From Larix sibirica (Eukaryota > Streptophyta > Pinopsida > Pinales > Pinaceae): a stretch of DNA of 12,535 nt. Made by a program: the position numbers and the translations under genes. The notes beneath the pieces were generated by a model. That model searched no databases and was not told where the DNA came from. It saw nothing but the letters and a program-made list of their open reading frames with translations. The stretch covers positions 23,327 to 35,861 of the forward strand of contig NWUY0300016772.1 in NCBI GenBank assembly GCA_004151065.3, read 5' to 3'. Below are positions 1 through 8,562 of the stretch, piece by piece (position 1 is the stretch's first letter; every line of letters begins with the position of its first letter).

Positions 1-31
1 AATTTTCCTAATTTTTACAAATTCATTAAAA

Positions 32-43
32 GGGACACTACAA
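32..43 (+). repeat. possible left terminal inverted repeat (CACTACAA-type)
   Basis: GGGACACTACAA here matches, in inverted orientation, the segment at 12341-12352 (reverse complement GGAACACTACAA), 11 of 12 bases. The five bases outside each copy are both TAAAA on the + strand (27-31 and 12353-12357). CACTACAA is the usual start of plant CACTA (En/Spm) transposon ends. However, the three bases next to CACTA do not form the expected 3-bp duplication, and the sequences just inside the two ends are not similar. A chance match in AT-rich DNA is quite possible. Confidence 0.22.
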
Positions 44-98
44 CTACCAAGTTATTGAGAAAATGTAACCCAATAAAGTATCTGCAGTAGTTATAACA

Positions 99-2052
99 TT
101 GGATAAGAAGTGTGTCGAGGGTGTCCAGCTGAATTGGGCGATATTCTTACTTAATGAATTTTTGAGTGATTGTCGTGATGCAAAGGAAAAAGGTACCCCT
201 TTTTTATTATTATTGGTTACTAATTTTGATTGCATTAGTTTCTTGGGAAGAACTGTAAGATTTATAGTTTGTGGGGAAATCTGGTCATTGTTTGGCTATG
301 TGGTTTTCATCTTTATGGTATAGTGAAAACACATACCGACAGAGAGACACCAACATCACATTTTATGTCTATAAGGAGGGTATCCAACACAATATTCAAT
401 AGACTCCTCGCCTGGAGCCTCTTGACATAGATATATTCAAGAACATTGTCTGGCTTAAGGCGGGACCACAGTTTATGTTAGTGCAAGTCAGGAGGGATAC
501 TACTAAGGAGTGACTTCCTACGCACTATAAGCTAACATAAGAAGATTGGGGAACAATTGTCTAGGAATGGAAGGTTCCAGTTCCTGCAGAGAAAATATCA
601 CCAGATGTGTCGCAGACAATGGAGCAACAAAATGGTGAAGCTTAGCAAGGAAAAAGACGAACATGGGGGAGAGGCCTTTGGAGTGGGTGAATACCAAGAA
701 TGATCACAAGAAGGAGAGAAAGTATCTAATGAAATGTAGACTGACCCTATGTGTCGGGGAAAAAAAGGAAAGCAACTAAAGTAGCAAAAGGAAACATAAT
801 GAAGAGAAAATATTAGAGTGACAACATAGTTCTGTCGTTGACTGAAGATGATGTAGAAATGTTGACAAAGAGATTTAAAGAGACTACTGAGGATATGTGG
901 CAGAAAACATAAGATAATCACTTGGAGATATTTGGAGGAATAACAGGGTAGTTAACTGAGATACAATAGGAATTAGCAAAAATTCAGATAGAACATGTTC
1001 ATGCAGTAGGTGAGAAGTAGAGTGACATTGACCAGTATGAAAGACCAATTTTGTAGTCATCCTCAGCTGCACAACAGAGGTTTGTAACAATAATACCAAA
1101 GGAATTATGTTTTCCAATAGTATAGGTACAAGACCTCACCCATGAATTAAGTCATGTTGATCTAAAGTTGGCAAAGATACCTGTGTATATGCTGTACAAT
1201 TTACATCAATGTATCGCAGAGGGAATCAAAGGGTGGGAAGAGTATAGTTTTTCTTAAATGTTGAAGTATAGCGCAAAAAGAGATGAGCTCAAAGACAAAT
1301 GTAGAATACTTCAAAAGGATCAGAATGAGATAGATTAGCAGAGGGAGAAGTTGCAAAAAGCCATGGAAGAAACTTGCAGCACAGTCCCTGAAGTCAAAAT
1401 GGTAGAAGCAACACCTATTGAAGATAGAATGGTGAGCCTGAATGAAGCTATTAAGCACTTCCGCATAATAATTAGTGAGTTGGAAGCACAATTACTGCCC
1501 ACTACACCTTAGGAGGTACAAGATCAAAGAGAAGAAGCAGTGAAGGATTTCGTAGCAAATATTAAGGCTTTGGATGAAGAATGTGTGAATTTGTTTGATG
1601 AAAGTTAGTAGGAATGGGTAGCATTGATGGATGACGAAGAGCTACAGGGAGTAACAACCAACCTAGAAGATGCACAGAATAGGGCTATGAAATTAAAAGA
1701 ATCCATAAGGACATTTCCACCATTAGAGAGAATGTCAAAGGTCACAGAAAGTAAGCGACTCCAAACATAAATTAATCAACTAAGATAGGAACAACAGTGG
1801 ATGAACTAGAAGCTTGAAACTTTGCAAAATGAAGTAGTGAGAATATCTAAAATCATTGGAGGAGGATACGCATAGATAAGGAAAGCTATGCAGATGGATA
1901 AGGCACAACTAAACATAGATATTACTGTGCAGCTGGTAGAGGAAATGCAAGAGCAGGAAGATAAAATAGAAGGGATGGTCAAAGCATCAAAGTAGATATA
2001 TGTCAAGTTTTGGGCGACATGGAAGATGCCCTAGAAGCAAGCTTGAGTTGCT
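99..2052 (+). pseudogene. decayed intron-less gene for a long coiled-coil-like protein, family not recognised
   Basis: I do not recognise this family. The opening (99-200) reads QLNWAIFLLNEFLSDCRDA. A one-base shift in the T-run near 201-206 moves the frame to that of position 205, where the segment WLLILIALVSWEE follows. The coding signal continues to about 2050, with a short excursion into another frame at roughly 650-765 and a shift near 1994 that restores the ending GDMEDALEASLSC. From 826 to 1992 (389 codons) there is no frameshift. The product is rich in Glu, Gln, Lys and Leu with heptad-like spacing, suggesting coiled coils. In that stretch I count stops TAG at 949, 967, 1018, 1054, 1123, 1336, 1510, 1606, 1609, 1786, 1807 and 1873, TAA at 910, 1255 and 1768, and no TGA. 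A TGA near 508 sits where Trp fits (E-W-L-P). No intron signals are needed to read it, so it may be a retroelement gag-like protein, a retrocopy or a single-exon gene. The true start lies at or upstream of the window edge. Confidence 0.6.
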
Positions 2053-2259
2053 AGGGATGAGCAACAAGTGAGTGTTTGGTGCCTGTTGGCCCTAAGGTAC
2101 TTTGAATTTTTTTTGTTTTGGTGTAAAAGGGGTAGCACCCCAATGTAGCACCCACAAAATATGGAAATGGTCATGGTTGATCACATCAACCGAGAAAGCA
2201 ATTAAGAGGAAGTTAGGATTTTGAGTCCATTTAGTGGTCCACGGGGGTTATGCCAATAG

Positions 2260-2273
2260 CTATATATATGTAA
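2260..2273 (+). promoter_or_regulatory. TATA box within the LTR-like region
   Basis: CTATATATATGTAAA is a good plant TATA element. It precedes AATAAA at 2298-2303 by about 25 bases, which is close to the U3/R layout of LTRs. Activity cannot be judged from sequence. Confidence 0.4.
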
Positions 2274-2476
2274 AGGGTTGGGTAAAATAGATTGTTAAAT
2301 AAATAATGGTGCAATGCTGGTAAGATTGATAAATTGATGAATGATACATGTAACTTTGTTGAGTTTTGTGTCACTGAAAGACTTTTGTAAGGGTTGCGAT
2401 CTGCAGGTTGTGTGCACAGATCTAAATAAACCAAAATGCTTTTGTAATGTCATCAATGAATAAGCAAATCATTTGT

Positions 2477-2503
2477 GTGGTTTTCTCCCTTTTGGGTTTC
2501 CAC
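2477..2503 (+). repeat. hairpin resembling the conserved U5 stem of copia LTRs
   Basis: GTGG and CCAC arms enclose CTCCC-TTTT-GGG. This pyrimidine-rich GTGGTTTTCTCCC / GGGTTTCCAC stem is a well-known feature near the R/U5 part of plant Ty1/copia LTRs. It is the strongest single argument for an LTR here. Confidence 0.45.
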
Positions 2504-2605
2504 CTAAAAGCCTCTGGTTTACTTTGAATGATTGTTTAAGTGTTTGTTGTGTTTGATCTGCGTAATATTGCTAAATGATAATACTTTGTTTAATGACAAT
2601 AAACA

Positions 2606-2944
2606 TTGATGGGCTGAAGCTATAAGTTAGTGCACAACTCATACATGTAGAATGCTATTTCCTGGGTTTAACTATTTAGTGTCAAGGTTCTTTTGATGGG
2701 TTTGGTGATAGAGCAGAATTCCCTGCCCTTCATAAATGTAGAAACACAGTTCTTGCGGTAGCCGTAGGTAATTTGGGTGAGAATTCGCTTGCTTGCAGGT
2801 GATCCTGAAAGGGCCATTATCTTGGGATTTTTTGGTCTATTATTAGTGAACTTGGGTCTACCCAAAAGTGAGCCAGCAATCCTATGGATAATAGTTGGGA
2901 GTGGTGAGATAACTACACGAAGGGTTATTGACATCTATTTATTT
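2606..2944. other. unassigned interval, open on both strands
   Basis: No gene is recognised. A - strand frame (2934 to 2668, 88 codons, containing GREFCSITKPIKRTL) and a + strand frame (2777-3016, 79 codons) are both open across 2777-2934. The + frame runs into the COI1-like block in a different register. I could not align either product to a known family. It may hold the decayed upstream part of the COI1-like gene, but I see no convincing motif. Confidence 0.3.
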
Positions 2945-3453
2945 TATTCCACCAAATTGGGGGCAAATACTTGGATCCATGGATTAACCATATTTCCAAC
3001 ACATTTCTATGATTAGTCTCTTCTTTTGTGCAGAATGATCATTATGGATGAGGATATCAGGGTTTTGAATTGCGATTATGACAACATTCTCTAGGTGCTT
3101 AAGCTAGAGAAGTGCTCGGGGTTTTCAACTCTTAGCATCCTTGAAATCTCAAAGTCCTGTAGGTAACATTGCAGCCTAATAAGAGTAGCTATGTTTGAAC
3201 TTTTCTAGCACTTTTTAGATTTGTTATTTCAGAGTGTATTTCAGTTTTTTTAAGGATATGGCTTTCTTTTAAGAAATGGCTTCGCTTAAAAGGTTCTCCA
3301 TTTAAATTTATTAATATTCTAATGGGTAGGACTGTGGCATGCAATCCTATAGCAATTGTGCAGATTAGAGAGGGGATTAACGAAACATGGTTCGAGGAGG
3401 CACAGAGGGATCTTCTTTTGGTTGGCTTCTACATGGAGCTAATTAATGTGTAG
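2945..3453 (+). pseudogene. COI1-like F-box/LRR (jasmonate receptor) fragment, broken
   Basis: Three pieces resemble COI1, the F-box leucine-rich-repeat subunit of the SCF ubiquitin ligase that perceives jasmonate. (1) At 2956-3020, GG-K-Y-L-D-P-W-I-N-H-I-S-N matches the region of COI1 reading WGGYVTPWV.EIS. (2) At 3032-3163, one base out of register, RMIIMDEDI is followed by LKLEKCSGFSTL (3098-3133) and SCR, the hallmark second-repeat segment. A TAG at 3092-3094 sits at the usual Gln before VLKL. (3) At 3361-3450, ETWF and then LLLVGFYMELINV match the EWLHELA...LNFYMT segment. Pieces 2 and 3 are separated by about 190 bases, more than in COI1 coding sequence, so an insertion or decayed intron lies between. 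KCSGFST and FYM favour COI1 over TIR1/AFB auxin receptors. The F-box and most LRRs are not visible. Family assignment is from recognised motifs only. Confidence 0.58.
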
Positions 3454-4261
3454 TTATTTCTATTCTTCTCTATCCCACAATTTTTTGTGGGAGATGAAGT
3501 GCTTAGGCGTTGAAAAGATACGAATCAATGCTACCACTACATCATTGCAACGAGAGCACCTAATTTGGTTTCATGTAGAGTTCGGTGTGGAACCTTCCAA
3601 GCATCGAGGCATCGATGTACACGATGCTATGAGGAAATAGAGACAATGTTTGGGAAAAATGTTGTTTGCAGATAAAAATATTTCAACGTGTTTCCCTTGC
3701 CCTCACCTAGGTTACGTGAAGAAGAGGATTAACCTCGTGCAGGTGAAAATAAACCTTTTTTTCCAAGTGAAACTATCATGGAGGGGAACGTGCTTAATCA
3801 ATTGTAAAAGAGTACCTAAATTTGATCTTTTGATCATTTTATTCTCTTTTGATTGTTCATTCTAATATTTTTCATTCCTTATCGATTTCATTTTGACATT
3901 TTTCCAGCAAAGTAGATTTGGAAAGTGAGAATTTGCCAAGAATATTGCATATGCTCTCTGTGTATAAGAAAGAACGAACAAAGAGATTGAAAGAGAAAGG
4001 TAAGTTAAAAGTTATTATCCCACAATAAAAGATAAAGGATAGTTAAAAGGTATTATCCCATGTTATACTAAGAACTAATATCTCACTTACAATTAATGTA
4101 TGAAACATTACTAATGGAAAAAACCACTCTCAACAAAGTCACTAATATATATATTTAGTTCACTCTTATTTTCCAATTAATTATTTACATGAAATGAATT
4201 TATTTGTCCATTAAAAAATTATATATATTCTTTTCCATGGAAAAAACTTATTTTCATTCAT
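3454..4261. other. AT-rich interval without recognisable gene
   Basis: Two short + strand frames (3446-3640 and 3650-3865) show no family resemblance that I can name and probably arise by chance. The later part of the decayed COI1-like gene could lie here, but I found no further LRR motif. From 3840 onward the DNA is strongly AT-rich, with a two-copy repeat at 3999-4060 and short TA tracts near 4146 and 4219. The interval ends against the 3' end of the LINE. Confidence 0.4.
3999..4060. repeat. two-copy imperfect direct repeat, 38-base period
   Basis: The 24-base segment at 3999-4022 recurs at 4037-4060 with three mismatches (core GTTAAAAG-TATTATCCCA). This is a small local duplication with no visible function. 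Confidence 0.6.
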
Positions 4262-4277
4262 TTTTGATAAAAAATAC
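4262..4277. repeat. candidate LINE target-site duplication, left copy
   Basis: TTTTGATAAAAAATAC here resembles TTTTGATGAAAAAATCAC at 10631-10648, with one substitution and two single-base gaps. The two would bracket the LINE, but the right copy lies 40 bases beyond the last LINE coding signal and both are AT-rich. An alternative pair is TTATATATA at about 4219-4227 and 10592-10600. Neither is secure. Confidence 0.2.
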
Positions 4278-4479
4278 AATCCTTGGTGCTTGTTAGCAGA
4301 GTAAAATCAACAAGCAGAAGCATAGTTCAAATAAATTCAGAAGTCAAGTTCCCACCAAGTCTAAGACTATTAGTCCAAAAATCGGAGAGGGGATACTCCC
4401 TTCTTAATCTTCATAGAAATCAGAGAGGGAATAAGAAATAGGAGGAAAGTAAGTGCCCCTTGGTATTCTCCTAGGCTTA
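4275..4479 (-). other. LINE 3' tail (end of ORF2 and 3' UTR)
   Basis: Downstream of the RNase H end, a readable frame continues for some tens of codons (for example HEQVLSLGEYQGALT, about 4490-4440) and then loses coding character. No polyadenylation signal or poly(A) tail is obvious before the element's end. Confidence 0.45.
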
Positions 4480-4885
4480 AAACTTGTTCATGGAGAATCA
4501 GGATCTCCTTTGATAGGATTTCAACCTCATCATTGTACTCCTAGTATACATGCTTGAAGCTTAACTCCTGAAAAGTCTCAGATCCTTCTCAGTTGATCCA
4601 CTGATGAAGCTAAATCAATATTTTCAATATCAGTTAACCCCTGCATGCATTTGATTACAAGCATCGAGTCACCATGTACCTGAAGTCGATTGATGCCACA
4701 CCTGATCGCTTATCTGAGCAAAAAGAAAAGCACATTGAATTTAGCCCTGTTATTTGTACCCTTCCCAATACAGGGCCTTACCGAGGAAGAAATGGTATTT
4801 TGAGATATGCATACTAAAACCAAATCCACTTCTAGAGTCCTGACATGCTCTATCGAAAAAATCCCATAGCCAATACCCATCAATC
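4480..4885 (-). pseudogene. LINE ORF2 C-terminal RNase H domain (RVT_3 type), inactivated
   Basis: RNase H removes the RNA strand of the RNA/cDNA hybrid, using an Asp-Glu-Asp-Asp metal site. The first motif, normally DGA, reads D-R-A (D at 4854-4852, Gly changed to Arg), followed by GFGFSMHIS. After a frameshift comes the hallmark GTNNRA-K-F-N, where the catalytic Glu is Lys (4742-4740). The GDS Asp is kept (4670-4668). After another shift, the last motif, normally near A-D-x-L-S-K, reads V-E-I-L-S-K (4525-4511), so its Asp is Glu. The GTNNRAE and H-x-x-x-E-x-N-x-x-A-D motifs point to the RVT_3 family found in plant L1 elements. The Gly, Glu and Ala changes are transitions; Asp to Glu is a transversion. 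Confidence 0.75.
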
Positions 4886-5169
4886 CAAGGGGTTGCCCAA
4901 ATCCGATTTGACTTGCCTTTAGGATCAGACTTATAATATTATAAGATAAAAAAGGATTGTGAGGAAACTTGAAAAATTGGTCGAAGATTATCATTGAATA
5001 TTCCATCGTTCTGGGATAACCACACTCCCCATGTGATGATTAGAGGAAGTGATCTGAGAGGTCTAAGCTCTTGTACCTAAAAAAAATACCTGAAGTTGTC
5101 TTCCACTAATCCTCCTATCCACGAGGAGGAGAAAGATACTAACATTGTGATTTCACCACAAACATCCTT
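4886..5169 (-). pseudogene. LINE ORF2 linker between zinc-binding and RNase H domains
   Basis: Coding signal continues between the domains, for example WIGGLVEDNFRYF (about 5130-5090) and a helical segment FKFPHNPFLSYNIISLILKA (4976-4917). It is interrupted by a frameshift at an A-run on the + strand near 5080-5090. No catalytic motif is expected here. In plant LINEs this segment is a variable linker. Confidence 0.5.
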
Positions 5170-5583
5170 GGTATATCCATAGTCCACAAAGAGATGCAGC
5201 GCTGATTCATTCTCTAATTTACACAAATATCACAAACTGGGGCCATGGAAATTTAAATGTTGCATTCTATCCCAGGTTAAGACTCTGTTCATCAACATTA
5301 ACTAGAAATGTAAAATAGACTTCGTAGAAGCTTTCAGTTTCCACGGGGCCCTCCACCACCATGTGCTTGGACCTAAAACTTCAGGATAGATAGACAAATA
5401 CCCCAAATTTTTTGTGTAGTTACCACCATGGATATTGTAGGCCCATACCAAATCATCTTTCTTATTCTGAATATAGATATGGGCATTAGTGAGCTTATCT
5501 ATGAAAATATCCCATTCGTTCATCCACTCCCTCCTTAACCCAATATCCTCCCCTGAGATCCACCCTTGTTTCCATAGAGTCAT
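5170..5583 (-). pseudogene. LINE ORF2 zf-RVT-like zinc-binding domain, damaged
   Basis: This matches the domain usually found after reverse transcriptase in plant LINEs. It opens with DLVWAYNIHGGNYTKNLGY (about 5451-5395), followed by WWWRAPWKLKA and a segment ending in an E-x-x-x-LHLF motif. The expected metal ligands C-x2-C and the final Cys after HLF are hurt: the first Cys position is TGA (5232-5230) and the last is Tyr (5181-5179, TGT to TAT). The second Cys (LCKLE) remains. A TAG follows LHF near 5300. The frame is continuous from 5583 to about 5100. Confidence 0.7.
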
Positions 5584-5744
5584 CCTTCATGGAATGTCTA
5601 TGTTATCTAGAGTAATCATACCTCTCTCCTTCAAATGAGCCACAATACCAGGGCTAAGTTGATCTCCCTCTGACAGACCAAGGATAGAATCACGCCTAAC
5701 TTGAATGGATTTCCCATTCCCAAATTTCCAAGCAAGAAAAGGGG

Positions 5745-6190
5745 TCAACAATTGAAAGGCATTCGAAAGGGATTCCAATGATTAGATGTCTTCCTACAAC
5801 TCTTTTTTCTTCTTCTAATCCAATCTATAATTGAGACAGATGTTATATATTTGGCAATTAGGGTATTCCTCCAAAGGTTGTCTTTTGTCAAGAAATTCCA
5901 TAAAGTTTTTGCATCCAGGGCCTTATTGAAAAGAAGAATGTTCTTCATTCCCCACCCTCCTTGATTCTTGGGTGCCGCTAATGTATTCCACTTCACCAGG
6001 TGGAAACCCTAATATTCCAAGCTATGCCTCCAAAGAAAATTGAAACAAAGTTTCCTAATTGTATTGATAATCGAAACAAGGATGGTAGCCAAAAGGTGCT
6101 AGTGAACAAGGATTGCTTCCAACACTGATTTAACCAGCACCAATATAACACCCCTTGACAACCAACGATTACACCATAAATTTATTCTAT
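5745..6190 (-). pseudogene. LINE ORF2 region downstream of RT (thumb/connection)
   Basis: The order INLWCNRWLSRG (about 6185-6150), LVLVKSVLEAI, then LVKWNTLAAPKNQGGWGMKN (6002-5943) and FNKALDAKTLW is the characteristic post-RT block of plant LINEs, usually K-W-x-x-x-x-x-PK-x-x-GG-x-G. A TAG near 6104 replaces the Trp usual in V-Y-W-H, and another TAG (about 6013) interrupts EY-GFHLVKW. Between 5745 and 5583 a further frame carries FLAWKFGNGKSIQVRRDSI, the usual W-x-x-G-x-G-x-x-I-x-x-x-x-D motif, so ORF2 continues without a gap into the zinc-binding domain. Confidence 0.72.
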
Positions 6191-7160
6191 CTTCAATTGT
6201 ATCCACCAGCCATCTCCAGTCCCTCTTCTCATAGTTTTGGGTTTTAATGAGAATCCAAGGTATTGGATACCATCCTCCATTATTTTATATTCGTAAGGGA
6301 AAAAAATCCTCCAGAATATCATGTCCTCCATTTAGTTTTCCAAAAGGAAAATGAAAGTCTTATCTGAGCTTATCTCCATTCCTGACGCCTGACAAAAAAA
6401 TCCAAATTTGCTTCCAGTCTCTAGCATTCCAACCTTTAGCATTCCAGCTGAGAATAGATGCATAATAAGAGAATATCATCCACAAACATCAAATGAGTCA
6501 AATTTTCTCTACCATTAAAAGAGAATCTCATAAAACTTCTTCTACCCTTGTCAACATTTAAAATCCTACTCAGCCCTTCCATTACTATCAGACATAGGTA
6601 GGGAGAGAGAGGGAAACCCTACCTAAGGCCCCTTGAAGACTTAAATAAGGTTGACCCTCCACCATTAATCAAAATTACAAAGTGGGGAGACGTCACACAA
6701 CTCATTATCTAATTCGTTGGATCTAGACTGAACCCAATATGAAGAAGAACTAATCTCAAGAATAACCAAGAGGCCTTATCATAGGCTCTACATAGGTCTA
6801 GTTTCAGAGTAGCCATCCTGATATTGCAAGATTTGATGGTATGAAGACCTTCTTGAGCTGAACCTACTACCACCTACTACCTCATGGATTAACCTCTGCT
6901 TGAGAAAACCAAATTGTCCTTTAGAGACGAACCAGGAAAGGAAAGGCTTCAATCTGACTGTAGAGATTTTGGCCATAAATTTATAAGCACCATTACATAG
7001 AAAAATTGGCATGAAATCCCCGAAAGACTCGGGATTTTCTTTATTTGGAATCAAAGTCGGGAAGGTCAATTTTAAAGAAGCAGGAATGATCCCAGATTTC
7101 CAAACCTCTTCCACCTTATTTAGAATATCACCTCCCAAATTGTCGTAGAAGTCCAAGAAG
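6191..7160 (-). pseudogene. LINE ORF2 reverse transcriptase domain, inactivated
   Basis: Reverse transcriptase copies the LINE RNA at the nicked target. Fingers and palm motifs appear in order: LTFPTLIPNKENPESFGDFMPI (normally ISLIPK...DFRPI; 7078-7010), SKGQFGFLKQRLIHE (normally FL..R.I.; 6938-6883), then after a frameshift LKLDLCRAYDKASW, with the catalytic Asp at 6798-6796. RGLR-stop-GFPLSPYL follows, where the invariant Gln of LRQG is TAG (6621-6619), then FVDD with both catalytic Asp (6486-6475). YLGF of the thumb is near 6265. From 6860 to 6475 the frame holds. The frameshift comes from an exact 10-bp duplication at 6862-6881. A 10-base repeat with 15-base period at 6422-6446 is a second small duplication, accompanied by stops. 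The RT is unambiguous, and dead. Confidence 0.9.
6862..6881. repeat. exact 10-bp tandem duplication causing a frameshift in RT
   Basis: ACCTACTACC occurs twice in tandem (6862-6871 and 6872-6881). With one copy removed, the - strand reading passes directly from IHEVVG to SAQEGLH in one frame, as expected for this RT region. The extra ten bases shift it by one. This looks like replication slippage after insertion. Confidence 0.85.
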
Positions 7161-7889
7161 AACTCTGGGGGGCACCCATTAGGTCCTAGACTTTTATCTC
7201 ATTGGAACACCTTAATAGAACTTCGTAGTTCTTCAGTAGTTACTTCCTAGTATAATATCTCATTTTCATCCCTAGTGAGCAAAATAGGAAATTTCTCAAT
7301 GACCTCTCGCATTCCCATCATATCCTGGTGCTCTGGATCGATATAAATTGATTTAAAATGATCGATAGTTAGCTCCAACAAATTTTTGAATCCTTTGACC
7401 GGATGACCTACCACATCCTTCAACTCCCAAATGGTATTGTAGTTATGTCTATGCACCATCATATTCTGATTTTTTGTTGTGTTTTGATCCCCTACCTCTA
7501 GCCAAATAGCCCTACTTTTTAGCCTCCATTCCACCTCAACATCCTTGAGGATCTTTTGCTTCTCCTTCTCAAGATCTACTATCTCCCTCCTAAATTCCTC
7601 CGAGGAGAAAATAATAGTATCTTTGGCATATAAGCACTCTAATTTCATCTCTACCTCCACAATCCGAGCTTCATGCTCCCTTCTCATTGTGGCATTCCAA
7701 CTAACCATAAGTTCCTTTAACACTCTCAGATTTTCCACCATCCGAAAGCAGGCATAACCATTTCCCTCTATGATATGCCTCCAATTATACATAACTAATT
7801 TTTGAAATCGGGGGAGTTTGGCCCAGTAAGAATTGCACTTAAAGGGAAAGCCAGGCTTAGCTCTCGGTAATCCAAACACGAGATAGATA
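7161..7889 (-). pseudogene. LINE ORF2 linker between endonuclease and RT
   Basis: A mostly open frame (8056 to 7247) continues from the endonuclease into a long charged helical stretch (FRREIVDLEKEKQKILKDVE, about 7597-7540). This is followed by LKSRAIWLEVGDQNT (7522-7478), the conserved K-S-R-x-x-W-x-x-x-GD-x-N-T-K-F-F-H motif of plant LINE ORF2. Its FFH end is lost (TTKNQN). The segment ITRDENEI leads toward RT. It ends in a TAG near 7246, after which coding signal continues to 7160. Confidence 0.75.
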
Positions 7890-8562
7890 GGAAAATGATA
7901 TGAGAAATTAAAATTCATAACACAGGATCTATACATTTGTAAACTGGATGCTAGATTAATATTTAGAAAGAAACAATCAAGTCTTTTAGAAATACCTTGT
8001 GCACCAATGCGCTTGTTGCACCATGTAGGCTTGATTACCACTGGATTTACATCCATCCATTCACACCATTCAAAGAGATCCCAAAGCTACGCTCCTAAAG
8101 GTTCCTCCTAAACCACATCCCCCAAAATCTCATTTGTCGTGAGAGTCAAATTTAGGTCTCCCCCTGCTTCAACATTGGATGCCTTGACACAGTCCTACGA
8201 GAGTAGGGTGGTCCAAAAGTCAATTTTATTCTCATATCGGCCATAAATATTAAGGATTAGAAAACATTTGTCCAATTTAGCACAATGCACCTCTACACCC
8301 AACATGGACCTACTTACAAAAGAGTTAATAATCTGAACCTTCCTCGCCAACCCTGTGATCAAACCATCAGACCTATTATCTGCATCCACTAACAAAAAGA
8401 GCATATGGGAAAAACATCCTCCATAATAGAAACCACCACTGAACCCCTCAACATCATTTCCTAAAGCAACAAAATCTCTAGTCTCTAAACATCCATCAAA
8501 TTCTTAAGGGTGTTTATCTTATCCTTCCCTCCAAGACCTTGAACATTAATAGAGGAGAGATT
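7890..8562 (-). pseudogene. LINE ORF2 APE-type endonuclease, inactivated
   Basis: The endonuclease nicks target DNA to prime reverse transcription. Its start, SINVQGLGGKD (8553-8521), corresponds to the N-x-R-G-L-G motif. The catalytic QET motif reads stop-E-M: TAG at 8463-8461, Glu kept, Thr changed to Met (8457-8455). Then come VFPICSFC, a frameshift near 8395, LITGLARKVQI, FLILNIYGRYENKIDFW (8260-8210) and a GDLNLTL-type segment near 8150, with TAGs at typical Gln sites near 8195 and 8113. KRLDCFFLN follows. The final SDH motif reads S-Y-H (Tyr at 7900-7898, His kept). Two of three catalytic motifs are therefore destroyed. Order, spacing and length fit the family. Confidence 0.85.

Larger units (their letters stand above)
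2084..2605 (+). mobile_element. candidate solo or 3' LTR (Ty1/copia-like signals)
   Basis: A TGTTGG start lies at 2084, about 30 bases after the coiled-coil pseudogene ends. It is followed by a TATA box (2260-2273), AATAAA signals (2298-2303 and 2425-2430) and a T-rich region with a hairpin at 2477-2503 of the kind conserved in plant copia U5 regions. A CA end is plausible near 2605. I found no second copy in the window, no primer-binding site for initiator tRNA just downstream, and no convincing target-site duplication. Both boundaries are therefore approximate. An ordinary plant promoter or 3' region remains possible. Confidence 0.38.

Noticed and set aside
598-1491. - strand open frames of 77-107 codons
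   Set aside because: These are antisense shadows of the + strand coiled-coil pseudogene. Their Cys/Phe/Leu-rich products are what antisense of Glu/Lys-rich coding gives.
826-1992. TAG/TAA read as glutamine, i.e. a reassigned genetic code rather than a pseudogene
   Set aside because: The same window has stops at expected Trp positions (TGA near 508, TAG near 6104), frameshifts in all coding units, and loss of catalytic residues in a plant-type LINE. Decay explains everything without a variant code.
1806-2006. - strand open frame of 66 codons
   Set aside because: It is also antisense to the coiled-coil pseudogene, with a Ser/Ile/Cys-rich product and no motif.
3020-3034. 3' splice site (TTTTGTGCAG) just before the COI1-like RMI motif
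   Set aside because: The COI1-like reading continues upstream of it (GGKYLDPW ... ISN) with only a one-base shift, so an intron is not needed, although it cannot be fully excluded.
3609-3627. Short palindromic GCATCG/CGATGC pair
   Set aside because: Six-base arms in isolation, within the range of chance.
7545-7757. + strand open frame of 70 codons
   Set aside because: It lies antisense to the well-supported LINE ORF2 linker and has no independent support.
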